A DNA stretch of 64,000 bases from Neoconidiobolus thromboides FSU 785 (lineage: Eukaryota; Entomophthoromycota; Entomophthoromycetes; Entomophthorales; Neoconidiobolaceae): the NCBI GenBank assembly GCA_025603075.1, contig MU626294.1, positions 62,001-126,000 on the forward strand. Reading direction: 5' to 3'. Within the stretch, counting starts at the first letter, position 1; every line of letters starts with the position of its first letter. Both the position numbers and the translations under genes were made by a program. Positions 24,714 through 37,201 of this stretch are shown piece by piece. Under the pieces are notes generated by a model that was not told the origin of the DNA, searched no databases, and saw only the letters and a list, made by a program, of their open reading frames with translations.

Positions 24714-24819
24714 ATATGGGAGTGTTTTTTTTACTTCATTGCTTTTTCCGTTTTTTAAGTACTATTTAAGTGGAAAATTTGTTAGTAAAATTCTTAAACA
24801 CAAAAATACATCCACATAT
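24714..24819 (+). mobile_element. MITE family, copy 3
   Basis: Left end ATATGGGAGTGT, core CTTCATTGCTTTTTCC and GTACTATTTAAGTGGAAAA, right end AATACATCCACATAT. One substitution in each terminus. Confidence 0.85.
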
Positions 24820-24892
24820 GTTATATTATAGTCTTAATAGGAATTAAACTATTATCATGCCTGAAAAGATATTTGGTATATTTAGATTCACG

Positions 24893-24995
24893 ATATAAGG
24901 ATGTATTTTTTTTAAGAATTTTACTAGTAATTTCTCTGCTCAAATAGTGCTTAAAAATGGAAAAAGTGATGAAACCAAAAAAACATCCTCATATA
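24893..24995 (-). mobile_element. MITE family, copy 4 (reverse)
   Basis: Starts ATATAAGGATGTATTTTT and ends AAACATCCTCATAT. The core reads as the reverse complement of the other copies (CTCAAATAGTGCTTAAAAATG, GTGATGAAACC). It faces copy 3. Confidence 0.85.
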
Positions 24996-26200
24996 ATATT
25001 TATGAAGTATTAATAAAAGAGTTAAAAGCCTACTTTTAATGGAGTGTGCTGCCTATATGTAATTATAGGATAAATAATAACTTACAAATTTGAGATAACT
25101 TTTAATGCCTATATTTTATTAAAACCTATCAAAGATATTTACGAAAACAGGTATTTGATAGCACCTGGGTTAATAGAGATAAGCCAATTTTTTTATGAAT
25201 TCTAAAAGAGATGATGGTTCAAGTGTTGAAAATAAAATATCAAAGATGGTTATTCCATTTTATAGTGTAATATAATGTTATATTTTAAAACTTCCTTTTT
25301 AATCGTTTTTTTATGGAACTTTAATATCAAATAAAAAATCAATATCATTTCTAATATTAGTGTTGATTGTTTTTAGAATATTCTTACTCCAGGGATTAGT
25401 GTATAACTTAAGCTAAACTAAGCTAAACAAAGGCGTTAAAAATATATAATCTAGAATTTCATCAAAACAGCACGCTTTAGATGTATGTAAAAATAAGATG
25501 TCAATTCTTCCTCTATTTTATATACAGAATATTGGCATTCCTATAGCTATTATAGCTTTTAAGGTGATATAAAAAATTAATATCAAATTTTCCAAATTAT
25601 TAATTCCTTTTATTCTCAAGTAATTCTTACATTATAGAGCTTAGCCATATGAAGATTAAATACGATTTATATTATCAAAAACCAAAGCATGCAATTTTAT
25701 ATGAAAAAATGAGTAATTATGGTTCGAATAAAAGTTTAATATGTTATAAATGTATGGTTGTTTAAAAAGCTGATAAATATCACCAAATGATATTCAGCTT
25801 TCCGATTTTATATAAAATAAAAATGGCAATTGAAATCATTATGAATAGTAGCTATTTAGAAACCGTTATTTCCGGAGAGCACAAGGTAAACAAAACGAGG
25901 ACTTTTATACACCGCCCCTTTTAAAATTGAAAAACAGCTACTATATCAAATAGAATATAGATACTTTGCAATTCTAAATAACTATATTTTCGGCATTAAT
26001 AAAAATTATTAGAGGATAAACTCAAACCACAACCCATATTTAAAAATCTCAAACTCTAACCACAAATCATTTCCAAATGAGATCATTCTGGGTTTCTTAA
26101 GGTTAATTAATTTTTGTGTTCAATTAAATGGAATTGAATAATTATAAATTTCAATTTTTTTAGGACCTAATTTTGCTTCTTATTTACTTTAATAAATTAA

Positions 26201-28215
26201 ATGTATTTTTTGCACTTAGAAACGTACCACATTATACCAGCTTTGATCGGTGGGTTCATTCTTTTCTTTGGTTTGATCTCCTTAGTCGTTAAAGAAAAAC
26301 TTTTTTTATCTGAAGCTTGTAAGTATATATCTCGATAATGAAATTTCATATGAAATGTTAAATGAAAGACAAAATTCAAAAGCATCTTACTAATAGCGTT
26401 AATTCCTTTAGTGGTTGCCTTTGTTTTCGGGATTATAGTTGGACCAAAAGCACTTAATTTCTTTGATCCGTTATCTTGGCCAGAACATCAAACAGTTACT
26501 TTGGAATTCTCTAGAATTGTAATTGCGATCCAGGTATTATATTTATAATTATTTTAAATCAGTACTAACCACAACATCAAGGTTATGGCTGCTGGTGTAT
26601 ATCTTCCGAAGTTAGTGAAACATTTATTCAATAAATTGATCTTATATATTAAGTTTTCGTTAGGAAGTATCTATGGGAAGAAATGAAATCATTATTGGTT
26701 TTATTACTACCGGTTATGTTCGCCATGTGGTTGATATCAGCTGCAATTATATATGCTTTTTTACCTTTAACTTATGTAAGCAAATTCTATAAACCAATTC
26801 TATATTTTATTCCTTATTTTATTAGCTTGAATCTCTTATTATCGCTGCTTGTGTTACCCCTACAGATCCGGTAAGATTATATAATGATTTATATATTAAG
26901 CTATAATTCTATTAGGTTTTGGCCAACTCAATCGTAAAAGGAAGATTTGCTGAAATGCATGTGCCAATTCACGTTAGGGACATTTTATCAGCTGAGAGGT
27001 AAATTAATTAATTAACTAATATAAGTAATGAACATAGCTAATAATTTTAGTGGAGCAAATGATGGTAAAATGATGACTAAAACATATATTTGTATAATAT
27101 AACATTACTTTTTAGGCTTGGGGTTCCCTTATCTTTTCTTAGCTATTTTCCTTATGCATTATGATAGTACTGGATTAGCAATTGGAAACTGGTTTCTCCT
27201 AATTTGGGGTTATCAAATTGGATTATCAATAGTAGTTGGTGCAACAGTTGGATTTGCTGCACGTAAATTATTGAAATATGCAGAAACTAATGGCTTAATT
27301 GATAAAGAATCATTTCTTGCATTTTGGGTTGCATTAGCATTATTTCTTATGGGAAGTATGGCAATAATTGGGTCAGATGATTTATTTTCTTGCTTCATTG
27401 CAGGGAATGCATTTACCTGGGATGATTGGTTCCGTTTAGAAACAAGAGAATCCCATTTACAAGAAGTTATTGATTTAATCTTCAACTTTTCATTTTTCAT
27501 TTACCTCGGTACTATCATTCCATGGGCTGAATTTTCATTGCCCCAGATCGGCATTGAACCATGGCGTTTAGTTGTGATAGGCATTCTTGTTATAGTCTTA
27601 CGTCGTATTCCCGCCCTTCTTTTGTCTAAGCCGTTAGTTCCTGCATTAAGAACATGGCGTGAAGCCGTTTTTGCTGGCTGGTTTGGTCCTATCGGTGCAG
27701 GTGCTATATTTTATGCTATTGTTGCTATTGAAGAGCTTGAAACCTATGAAGAAGAATACAAAGTCATACCTTATATTTTCCCAGTTGTATCATTTTTGGT
27801 AATATGCTCAATTGTTGTCCATGGTATTACTATTCCTTTATTCTATATTGGTAAGCATATACGTACTCGTTCCATTGCTACCTCTACCGTTGTCAATAAT
27901 ATGGTATCAAAATTACCAAAGATACAAATTGGACAAGAAATTGTTATCAAAGGTAGAAAATCAAATGAGCTAAATGGAGCCTCTACTCATACAAATGTCT
28001 CTGGGGGTGGTGAAATCGAATATGAGCCGAATGAAGTATTTGAAGAGCCTTTAAATACTAATGAATCTTTAAGTGGAGATGTTAATAACAACGATAATAT
28101 AGTTACTTCAATTGATAATAATGATAATAATGAGGCAGATGAAGTTGAAGTAATTGTTAAACAAGATGGTAGAGTTGTCTCTGATGAGTTTTTACCAATT
28201 CAACATCGTTTATGA
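26201..28215 (+). CDS. NHA1: Plasma-membrane Na+/H+ antiporter (NHA1/SOD2 type)
   Basis: join(26201..26318,26397..26533,26582..26610,26664..26775,26826..26870,26916..26998,27051..27064,27116..28215), 545 aa. It exports Na+ (and probably K+) against protons at the plasma membrane. Seen after splicing: N-terminal helices, LEFSRIVIAIQVMAAGVYLPKKYLW, the hallmark CVTPTDPVLANSIVKG (about 140-155), ILSAESGANDGLGFPYLF, and AGNAFTWDDWFR with the paired Asp used for ion binding. The tail after about residue 430 is hydrophilic (Asn/Glu/Val-rich) and short compared with yeast Nha1, nearer the length of S. pombe Sod2. Seven introns, one exon only 14 nt. The open frame from 27118 alone lacks the transport core's first half; the upstream exons supply it. 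Confidence 0.92.
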
Positions 28216-29099
28216 CAAAAAAGTGTTTAGAATTAGCTATGATTGCATTTCAAGCGTTAAAGTAATACTAACTCTAAAATCGATATGAACTCCTTTTCGA
28301 TATCATTATAATACACTTAATAAACAACGATTATTCATTATTCGATTTTCTTATTTTTTAATCTTCTCGCTTTATTAATATCAATTCAGACATTGTGTTA
28401 CTTTAAATCTAAATGTGAAGTATAGAATTTAAAATTGGCTTCATCAGAGATATGCTACTTTTGTAGTAAAAGACCAAAGTCTAAACAAATTAAGGATAAA
28501 ATAATAGTATGAGCTATACTGGTGCATCTATTGATAGAAATCAATCTTATATAATGTTTAAATCAAATAGTAAAGATTTATCTTTCAATATTAACAACAA
28601 AACAAAATTTCAATATCATTTTTTAAAATTCATCTATTTAAAAACTAAATAATCAAGAAACAAAAAAGGCTGCCTCAACATCATAATAAAACCTAATAAA
28701 GTAAATTATTGTGATTTAATTTTGTCAGATTGTTATTTTATTTACAGCCATTATCAGTATTTATATTAAATCAATTCAATTTCTTCAATGTCATTTCTTA
28801 GCCAATCATTTTCAACATGCAATTTATTTAAAGTAAAAATTGAATTCAGAAAACTTTGATCATAATGAATGAAAAAATATTTCTAAATCGTAATCAAATA
28901 CATCATTGTATGGGTTTTAACAAATAAAATAATATTATATAAACATAACAACTAATCATAAAATTAAATTAATGAAGTAAAGAGTTACTAGATAAAAAAT
29001 GATTTATTTAAAAGTTAATTTAGATGTTTGTTAATAAATACTTGTACACACTATACATTTTACTATTAAACATAGGAGTTGTATTTCTTTTTGTCTTTT
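28216..29099. other. Intergenic, nothing recognised
   Basis: A spacer between convergent genes, AT-rich, without open frames or repeats that I could identify. Confidence 0.6.
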
Positions 29100-29510
29100 T
29101 TAGTCTAAAAACTGACCGTTTAATATCATATCTCTCATTGGGGATTTTGAGCGTTGTAATAGTTGATTAATATTGCTGGTAAGATCTGTGTCGTTTGAAA
29201 TGGTATGGCTGCGTCTCCTTACTGTTGAAAATCCCCACTTTTCAGCAATCCTTTTGGTTTCACTATGGTTTAAGCTTTGCGTACGATAAGGCAACTTTGG
29301 TTTTTCTTTAACAGGATCGCTGCTTTCCGAGCTAAATGATGAGCTAGTTAAATAGGAGCTTGAGGATGATTTGTGGCTCATTTCTTTATCGTTTAGAATA
29401 TTATTATTATTAGTAGAATGAGCATTAATAGGGTTAGTATTAAGAAAGGTAAAGGTAGTTTTATTTAATATTGGGATTGGGATTGAGCTGCTATTTTTAC
29501 TATTTTCCAT
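29100..29510 (-). CDS. Small Ser/Asn-rich protein, paralog A of a two-member family
   Basis: Intronless, 136 aa; not recognised. The N-terminal 70 residues are Ser/Asn-rich and look disordered. The C-terminal half shares a motif with the protein at 47826-48410: RTQSL (76-80), then AEKWGF (89-94), then a basic RRRSHT stretch (98-103), and SPMRDMILNGQF near the C-terminus (123-134). The basic-Ser/Thr contexts look like candidate phosphosites for basophilic kinases, which is an inference. There are no membrane segments or signal peptide. A TATAAATA box lies 34 nt upstream of the ATG. Independent conservation with the paralog argues that it is a real gene. Function unknown. Confidence 0.75.
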   Translation of the reverse strand: MENSKNSSSIPIPILNKTTFTFLNTNPINAHSTNNNNILNDKEMSHKSSSSSYLTSSSFSSESSDPVKEKPKLPYRTQSLNHSETKRIAEKWGFSTVRRRSHTISNDTDLTSNINQLLQRSKSPMRDMILNGQFLD

Positions 29511-30699
29511 TTTAAAAAAATATCATGATTTCTGCCTTTACTGTATTTATACTTTTCAAAAGATAAAACAGTTAAGCTTAACTTTTGATATGGGTGTGTT
29601 ATAATTTATGACTTATTTTTATCAAGTTAGAGAAAGGTCAAGTGACATTTGAATTAATAGGATTGAAAGATAAGAGATAGTGAGAACACATCCAAAATAC
29701 AATTTCTAGCTCGTACATTATAAACAAGGTATTATGATGGGATAAAACATTGTTATATAATTTAAAAAAGTGCAAATTGAGTTTGAATTTTTAAAAAATA
29801 AAACAAGGTGGGTAAGTCTGGGTTTTAAAGCACTTAATTTTACCTATTAATTTTCTCCATTCAAGCACTAAAGAGTGGAATCTTTAATTTTATATCGTTA
29901 TTTATTTGATAAACCATATTGTTGGATGATGTAACGGTATGCTTGGATCACTTTAGGTTACTTTTAATTTGAGAACTTTATCAAATAAAATTGTATCAGT
30001 TATGGATAATTTTATGGAACTTTATTTTCTTTACAACTCAGCCTTATCCAGAATAGCCTTTTAATAGGAAATTGAATCTATGCTAACGTATTTTTTAAAA
30101 TATTGACACCAATTTATTAGTCTTTATAATTACAATTTTGCCATGATTAAATCAGATTACAGTTTATTTTCAAAAATATATAAGGAACTTATACGTACAA
30201 TTGTAAACTCTAAATAACTCTGTAAGAAAAAATTACTCACGCTTTTAGTTTTATCTAGTTTTTACTTCTTAAGCTCCATTAAGCTTTTGCTATCAAAATC
30301 ATATAATAAATAGCTGAATTTTCATGTAATATACAACCACCTACTAATAATAAATGATTTTGAAGCTATAAAAGCAGTTTGAAATGCCTTCAAAGGTACT
30401 ATAAACTACGTATTTACTATATTTTTATATTATAATACTAATATTTTAACTCCTTGTGTTGGTAATTAACTAAATGTAGTACAGTTTTACGCTATGAAGA
30501 ATAACTGCCCACTTTTATGCAAAATAATTCTAGAAACTTTATTAACTTATTTTTTATTTATTTGTTACAACAGATATATTTATTCACTGTATCTTAGTTA
30601 ATGTTTTATTAAGTTTTTAAAAATACTAACACTAAAATAAATAAATAAACAAAAGCATCTAAAGTTTAAACATCAACGAATAAATCAATGATGAGTTTG
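29511..30699. other. Intergenic, no gene seen
   Basis: Apart from the TATA box of the small paralog A gene I see nothing. AT-rich, with stops in every frame. Confidence 0.55.
29544..29551 (-). promoter_or_regulatory. TATA box of small paralog A
   Basis: TATAAATA on the minus strand, 34 nt upstream of the ATG. The paralog at 48410 has the same 8-mer 45 nt upstream. Confidence 0.6.
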
Positions 30700-31560
30700 T
30701 TATAAAGTAATCTTATCAATCAGAGACTTGTTATAATTCTTACTACTATCAAGTACCCAAATTTTTGATTTTGATGTATCACTAAAGAAGAGTTGCTTTA
30801 TATTTGAAGAGCTAGTTGCCAATGTTTGTACCTTGTTGTCTGCATCAATAATAAAATTTTGGTTTTTATTTTCGGTTAAATCAAATTGATTATCATAAGT
30901 AGACACCATTGAAGTTATGATATTGTTTTTTGTGATGTTTTATTAACATAGCTGGAGCTTGAAGAACAATCACCACTATAGAGTTCTTCTGGCATAACAT
31001 TCTTGAAGACGTGATATTGACCTTCTTCCTAAAATCAGTAAGCAATATTGCGATCGAATCCACATCTTTCTTTATTTTAAAGAAAACTAAAGTTATCAAG
31101 TTGTTTTACAAGCATTACTCCATTGGATGTTTTTTTAGATGCCAGCCCATTTTTGGTGGCTAGTAATAAACTATTGTCTTCAAGAAAGATTTATGAAATA
31201 AGATTGTTTGTATATTTACTATAATCATAGTATTCTTCACTAATAAACTTACTCATATTTCCTATCAAATATCCAAACACCAAAGTTATCGTTGCTTAAG
31301 AAACAAAGCTTATCTTTAGTGAAAAGCATTGAAGTAAGGGGTTCGTCTTTATCAAAAGTCATTAGCATATCGAGCTTTAAAATTAGCCTCAAAATCTTTG
31401 CTTTCTCCTTTATTAATTTGAACAAATTTCGCTTTGTTATTATCAAATTCAACATCATAGATTATCCTCAAGTCCTTATTAAAAACAGGGAGCCTATATA
31501 TTATTTAGTTTCGAATCATATTCATTCAAACAACTATTTATTTTAAACCCGGATACAATT
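30700..31560 (-). pseudogene. Multiply frameshifted pseudogene, beta-propeller-like fragments
   Basis: On the minus strand, coding-like peptide segments succeed one another but switch frame and hit stops. In order: VEFDNNKAKFVQINKGESKD; DKDEPLTSMLFTKDKLCFLS with NDNFGVWIFDRKYE; MSKFISEEYYDYSKY; an in-frame stop, then SLLLATKNGLASKKTSNGVM; KIKKDVDSIAILLTDF in another frame; GQYHVFKNVMPEELYSGDCS; and VSTYDNQFDLTENKNQNFI through KIWVLDSSKNYNKSLIDKITL to a stop. At least one shift occurs in a TTTT run near 31365. Alternating short hydrophobic strands with loops suggest a WD-like propeller, but this is weak. The lesions cannot be explained by introns with usable GT..AG borders. No start region is clear. 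Confidence 0.65.
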
Positions 31561-31721
31561 TAGGAGCAAAGAAAACTTAAAACCAAAACCGATTTTATCT
31601 TTGTACTATTTATTATTGTTTATTCGTTTCTTTATAGTTAAACAATGCTATATTACTTTCTATTTATATTATTTTTTGATCCTGTTTGGTATTTTGGTTT
31701 ATTTGATGTTCATGTTCATTA

Positions 31722-31822
31722 AATGGGGATGTTTTTTTTGGCTTCATCACTTTTTTCATTTTTTTAAATACCATTTACGTAGAAACATTGTTAGTAAAAT
31801 TCTTAAAAAAATACATCCCAAA
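31722..31822 (+). mobile_element. MITE family, copy 5
   Basis: Left end AATGGGGATGT, core TTGGCTTCATCACTTTTTTC, then GTTAGTAAAATTCTTAAAAA and right end ATACATCCCA. The middle (CCATTTACGTAGAAACA) has diverged. Confidence 0.85.
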
Positions 31823-32242
31823 ATATTATCTTTTTTATTAATCAATTATCAAGTATTTAGTATTTAAAACTGCTCCTACTATAATAAATATTAAACCATC
31901 TATTCTGGCTTATCTATATATAATCAAACAATTATATAATTATAATATATTTGTTTGAAATGATGTTTTTGTTAGAAGGATAGTATAGAAATTAATTTTG
32001 GTTTATAATTCGTTATTTTAAAATCGAATTATACTATTATAAAAACTATTATAATGACATATCCTCCTTAATATATTATTAAATGCCATGCATTAATAAT
32101 ATATTATAGTTTTCTATAATTTAAAGTCAATTATTTTAACTATAAGTAAAATTCATAAAACAATCCTACATGATTATTTTTATTATTATGGTATTGATAC
32201 TAGAGATTATAATATTTTGATAGATTAAGGTATGTTTTTATT

Positions 32243-32347
32243 ATATGGGGATGTTTTTTTGGCTTCATCACTTTTTCTACCTTTTAAGCAATATTTAGGC
32301 GAAAAACTGTTAGTAAATTCTTAAACATAAAAATACATCCCCATATA
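32243..32347 (+). mobile_element. MITE family, copy 6
   Basis: Perfect terminal inverted repeats TATGGGGATGT and ACATCCCCATA, each bordered by TA. The core is close to consensus. One of the best-preserved copies. Confidence 0.9.
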
Positions 32348-32838
32348 CTATTTTTTTACCCCTTACCTTAGCTAAGCATTGTTTGCTTTCAAGGAAAATG
32401 CTAAAGTTTATATATAAAAGGGATATTAAGGCAGGAAGATAAGGATAATTTGATAGAAATGACTTGAGGTCAAAATAAATTGAATTAAGATAGCTACGTC
32501 TAACCTTGAATTAAACATCTAACTGATACTATATATAATTTTTTATATTAAAGGTTGCTGTTCTTCAACTGTAATTAGAGTTGAAAGGCATTGTGGTGTC
32601 AGTACTATAATTGCGTTGATTGAAGTTCCACATAAACCACTTGGTTTATAATAAATGCGTTTATAAAAAATACAGCATTATAGCTAACAAATATATATTT
32701 CTATAAACAATACTTTTAGAGGTTTAGCCTCTTTTATTATCAAGTTAAAACAATTTATAAACAAGTATATATTTTAAACATAACAAAATCATGCATATAT
32801 ATTACATATCTAAAATTTGTCAAATTATCATAAATTAA

Positions 32839-32942
32839 TATATAAAGATGTTTATTTGGTTTCACCACTTTTTCCACTTTTTAAGCGCTATTTGAGTGGA
32901 AAATGCATTAGTGAAATTCTTAAAAAAGCGCATTCCCATATA
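32839..32942 (+). mobile_element. MITE family, copy 7
   Basis: Left end TATAAAGATGT, core TTGGTTTCACCACTTTTTCC and AAGCGCTATTTGAGTGGAAAA, right end GCATTCCCATA. Termini diverged at several positions. Confidence 0.8.
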
Positions 32943-34975
32943 GCCTTATAGTTATGTGCTTCAAGTTAGAAAGTTGGTTAAATAAATAAAAATAATTTTA
33001 ATTTTAAAAAGCATATACTTAGAAGAATTTGAGGTGATAGTTTTTAAATTTTGTAGCTAACAAGTTACTATTATAACTTGTTTACATAGTTGTTTGGTTT
33101 CAAAAGTTTATTTTATTTTAAAATATTAGAATAAAAGCAATATATTAATTCAAAACATTTTAGACTTTAAGCATTTCAAAAAAAATAATAAGTATAATTA
33201 AAAATACTGCTTTATAAAGCAGTAAATAAATATAAATCAGACTAAAACAATAAAGAAATTAAAATTCTAAATTAAATTTTATTTAGCATAATATAATTAT
33301 GAATAATTTTAAAATAGCTTTTATATATTATTAAAAAATTGTATTATTTTGACTGTTTAATTTAAATTATATGCTAAATTAGTATACTGCGTTAATTGAA
33401 TTTGACCACGTCACTGCTAACAGATTCCATTAGCTTTTGCCCAATAATAATTCAAAAAAGTTACACTAACATACTTTAAACACACACATTTAAAACAAGC
33501 TAAAAATCCAGATTTTTAATTTGGGATGAAATGAGCGTAATAAAGCTATCATTATTAGAACTTATAGTTAACCTATTTGTAGTTTCTATCCCTTCACTGA
33601 AGCTTAGCTCAAATATTACAATAAGTTCTTACTTCTTCTATGTTTATGTCATCAATGGTATTAATTATTTAATAATTCATAACAAACAAGGTTAGTTGAA
33701 AGTTGAGTTTGAAGTAGAATTAAAACAGTTGAAGCATAATTATTAAAAATTAAATCAGGTCTTATCCAATAAGGTAAAAGGATAATTTGATTATTCATAA
33801 GATTTATATGCTGGAAGATTTTATAAAAACATTTTTTAAAAGCAGTGATCCTCCACTGATGTATGTTCTGAGGTTTTTGGTATTAAATTAAAGTAGTTTA
33901 TTTTTAAAGTTGCTATTTGATTCAGTTTATTCTTATAAAAATGTACTCAAATAATAATGTTAGTTTTACTAAAAATAAGGATATATAGATCTATATTGAA
34001 TTGCTAAGTTTATACGTAAAACAAATTAAAGACTATAATGCAAGTTAAAACTGTCTACAATTGAGAGTTTAGAATCTTTATAAATTAATTGATTATTGCT
34101 TATAACCTTACTATACAGTTAAGAAAGGTTCTAAATTAGCATTTCATCTTTATTTTTAACATTTAACATTTTATATAAATAATAGAAAGTATATTTCGGT
34201 TGCACAGCTCCTTAATTATTCTCTGTGCTAAATATATCCGCTTTTTAATATGCCATTGATTTAGGATTACTTATAGATAAAAAGTAGTTTAAGGACAGTA
34301 TTTAATTATATAAATAAAATAGTATAAACTATTAAGGCTCCTTCTTTATTTGTATACCAAATTAAAACTAAGGATTTACTATTAATAGTAATGAAATGTA
34401 GATTTAAGTAGTTAGTAAAATGTTTCCATTATAAGTTTATTTAACTGAAGTTTAAACGTTAATTCATTATCATTATTATATTAGTGAAAGTAATGATTAG
34501 ATTATTATAATATTAAACAGGTTATTTTTTTATATTGCATAAATAGAATAGCTTTCATTCCAACTATTAAAATTTGATGATTTATTATAAAATATTAGGA
34601 ATATAATATAATTATATTTAATCGCATTTCATAATTATTAAAACCCATTTAAGTATCGAGAATTGTATAGATAAATAACTATTTAATAATAATGTTTAAA
34701 ATAAAAGTGTGATAGTAATGTTATGTCTGAAATGAAAATAAAGAATATAATTTAAATAAAATGATCTCATTAAGATCATATTATTAAAATAACCAAGCGT
34801 TTTTTGCTTTTAAAATTAATTAAACATGAGGAATTAAGATACTTTAATTCAATAAAACACCATTTTTTATTTACTTATTTGTGTTATTTCATTATTATAT
34901 TCTACCCCCTAAAATATGATCAAGCTTTGAATCATAGCCACATTATTTTAAATTAGCATATAAGCCATCGAATCA

Positions 34976-34983
34976 TATATAAA
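34976..34983 (+). promoter_or_regulatory. TATA box of the homeodomain gene
   Basis: TATATAAA, 42 nt upstream of the ATG at 35025. Confidence 0.6.
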
Positions 34984-35024
34984 CACTCTCTTTCCATCCG
35001 AATTTCAATTAACTTTTGAAAAAA

Positions 35025-35588
35025 ATGTCTTTACTAGATTCTTACTCTGCTAGCTTAAACTTATTTAATACTCCTAGTCCTGAGCTTACTTCTCCAAAAT
35101 CAAAATGGGAGCGTAAGTTTTCTTACTGTCAAGTAAGCTTACCATCTATCTCTGACTTATTTCCAAACCATTTCTCTAAGCATCACGATGATCATGATAC
35201 GTATAAACGTAGATCAAGTGTTGATAGTTATAGTCGAGACTCTTGCCATCAACAAGATGTAGACTTCAATAACCCAAACCATATGCCTGTCAAAGGAAAA
35301 AGAAAACGTGCTAATTCAGTACAGATTCGCTTTTTGAATCGTGTATTTGAAACCACAGCTTTCCCATCTACCGAGTTAAGAAGTGAACTTGGTAAACAGC
35401 TTGGTATGTCACCAAGAGCAGTACAAATTTGGTTCCAAAATAAAAGGCAATCGTTAAAAGGCAACTTGCCACATGGTGATAGAGATTCTGCACGTAGAAT
35501 TTCTATTTCTTTACACTCTTTTGAGTCTAATTTATTACCTAAGCCTACCAAGCTTCATTCTTCCAACAGTTACACATTTTATCATTAA
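35025..35588 (+). CDS. Homeodomain transcription factor
   Basis: Intronless, 187 aa from ATG 35025 (an in-frame TTG nine bases upstream is not a start). A small DNA-binding protein. The homeodomain spans about 90-148: a basic N-arm (KGKRKRAN), helix 1 around QIRFLNRVFE, helix 2 ELRSELGKQLG, and helix 3 SPRAVQIWFQNKRQSLK with the invariant W136, F137, N139 and R141. The loop has the typical three-residue length, so it is not a TALE type. A short Ser-rich N-terminus with KRRSSVDSYS (basophilic-kinase-like) and a His/Asp run precede it. I see no second domain. It lies alone in a repeat-rich region and its targets are unknown. Confidence 0.9.
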   Translation: MSLLDSYSASLNLFNTPSPELTSPKSKWERKFSYCQVSLPSISDLFPNHFSKHHDDHDTYKRRSSVDSYSRDSCHQQDVDFNNPNHMPVKGKRKRANSVQIRFLNRVFETTAFPSTELRSELGKQLGMSPRAVQIWFQNKRQSLKGNLPHGDRDSARRISISLHSFESNLLPKPTKLHSSNSYTFYH

Positions 35589-36978
35589 GTTAATTCATTT
35601 ATTTTTCTTCTATTGTATAGTATTTTTTAAAAATAAACATTTTTGCTTCAATAAACATTAATTAAATTGATTTTCTGATGCATTAAGCTACTTGATAATT
35701 ACATAAATACTGAATAGAATATAAGTTTTATTAAAATTGGAAATATAGCGGGATTTATTTGAGAATAGAGTGAAATAAACTTCACCATTTTTAATTTACC
35801 CCAATCCCAAAGATAGAGGAAAAGAGTAATGCTTTTATCACTTCAATTTATGAAATAATTAATCCTTTGTTTAATAGTTATGTGCTCTAACTTAGCTATT
35901 GTATGGATGATTCGTATTAAATCAAAATTCCTTCCAAGGTCCTATTACAAATAATAGTGAGATAATGATTTGTCTTCACCAATCATAAAAATAGTTATGA
36001 TTTATATTGGACTTTGTTATTTTGTGAATATTTAATAATGACATAATAACTGTCTGTTTTTTTTACCGTCTTGCTATTATAGTTGAAGTAAAATGAAATG
36101 GGTAAATTAAAAAATAATGCTATTGGCCTAACAATAATAATATTATTAATAGTTTATCAAACGACATCGTTTATTAAAATGAGTAAAATAGGGGAATTTT
36201 GTTTTTAATAAAATCAAACTTGCTGAGATCAACGTTTTAAATGTTGTCATTTTATTTTAAACTCACTTTAAAACTTAAATTTCAAATTTGATGCAGCTTA
36301 TTTAATAAAATTTATACTTCATTATTACTTTAATACACAAAAGACAAAATTTCTCACAATGTGGCTTAGTTAAGGATTTCTGGGTGATGAAGCAGGCACT
36401 AATTACATTATAAATGGACTTTTTTAATAAAGTAACTAAGTTGAAATTAAATTAATTTTTTATTAAAAGACCAGTAAAATTTAATTTTATAAAATTAATT
36501 GTTATTTATTTTAAATCATCGTTTAATTTTTTCTTTTTTCCTTTCATCAAAATTTAATTAAGATTAGCTTATTCCCCTTTTCTACTTTGGTTTTGGCAAT
36601 ATAAGCTAAAGGCTTATTTTTTATTAAAAAATCAACACCGTAAAATTTACAAATCTTACAAATAATAAAACTAAAATCTGATTAAATTTGCAATTTTTTT
36701 GGAAATGTTGCATTTTCTAATTAACTGGTTTATGGTAATCAAAGAAATCATTTAATACTTAAAACTTCTTAAGTAGGGATACAACGAATAATGAAAATCG
36801 GTCCACTTTGATTACTATTTTTAATAAATCAATTATTCTTAATAATAAATAAATTTGTTTTATCTCTATTTACTTGATTTGAAACAAATAAGAGATATTG
36901 ACTTCCCCACTTTAGTTTTACAATTTTATTATATTTTTTTATTTTCTGATTTTTATATTTGTAGATTGAAATTAAGAT

Positions 36979-37066
36979 TTGGGGGATGTTTTTTTGGTTT
37001 TATTATTTTCCATTTTTAAGCACTATTTGAGTCGAAAAACTGTAAGTAAAAAAGGCATCCCCATTT
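36979..37066 (+). mobile_element. MITE family, copy 8 (internal deletion)
   Basis: Left end TTGGGGGATGT, core AAGCACTATTTGAGTCGAAAAA, right end GGCATCCCCATT. About 15 bp shorter than others: the AATTCTTAAACACAA segment before the right end is missing. Confidence 0.85.
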
Positions 37067-37201
37067 TAAACCAAGTTTGATCTAAGTGGTATTCGCCCCA
37101 TACATTTTATATAAAAGCAAATAAAGTGTGTTTTAGTTTCGAACCTTATTTCAAATCAAACCAAAATTTTTCTCTAATTACTAGCACAAACATCAGCCAC
37201 G

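Larger units (their letters stand above)
23173..26200. other. 3-kb intergenic tract with two facing inverted-repeat elements
   Basis: No gene recognised. It contains element copies at 24714-24819 (+) and 24893-24995 (-), about 75 bp apart in opposite orientation. The rest is AT-rich without long open frames. Confidence 0.6.
31561..35024. other. Gene-poor tract with three inverted-repeat elements
   Basis: It contains element copies at 31722, 32243 and 32839. Otherwise there is AT-rich DNA without recognisable genes, up to the homeobox promoter. Open frames overlapping the elements are not genes. Confidence 0.6.

Noticed and set aside
31601-31867. 88-codon hydrophobic Phe/Tyr-rich open frame
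   Set aside because: It runs through element copy 5; the hydrophobicity comes from T-runs.
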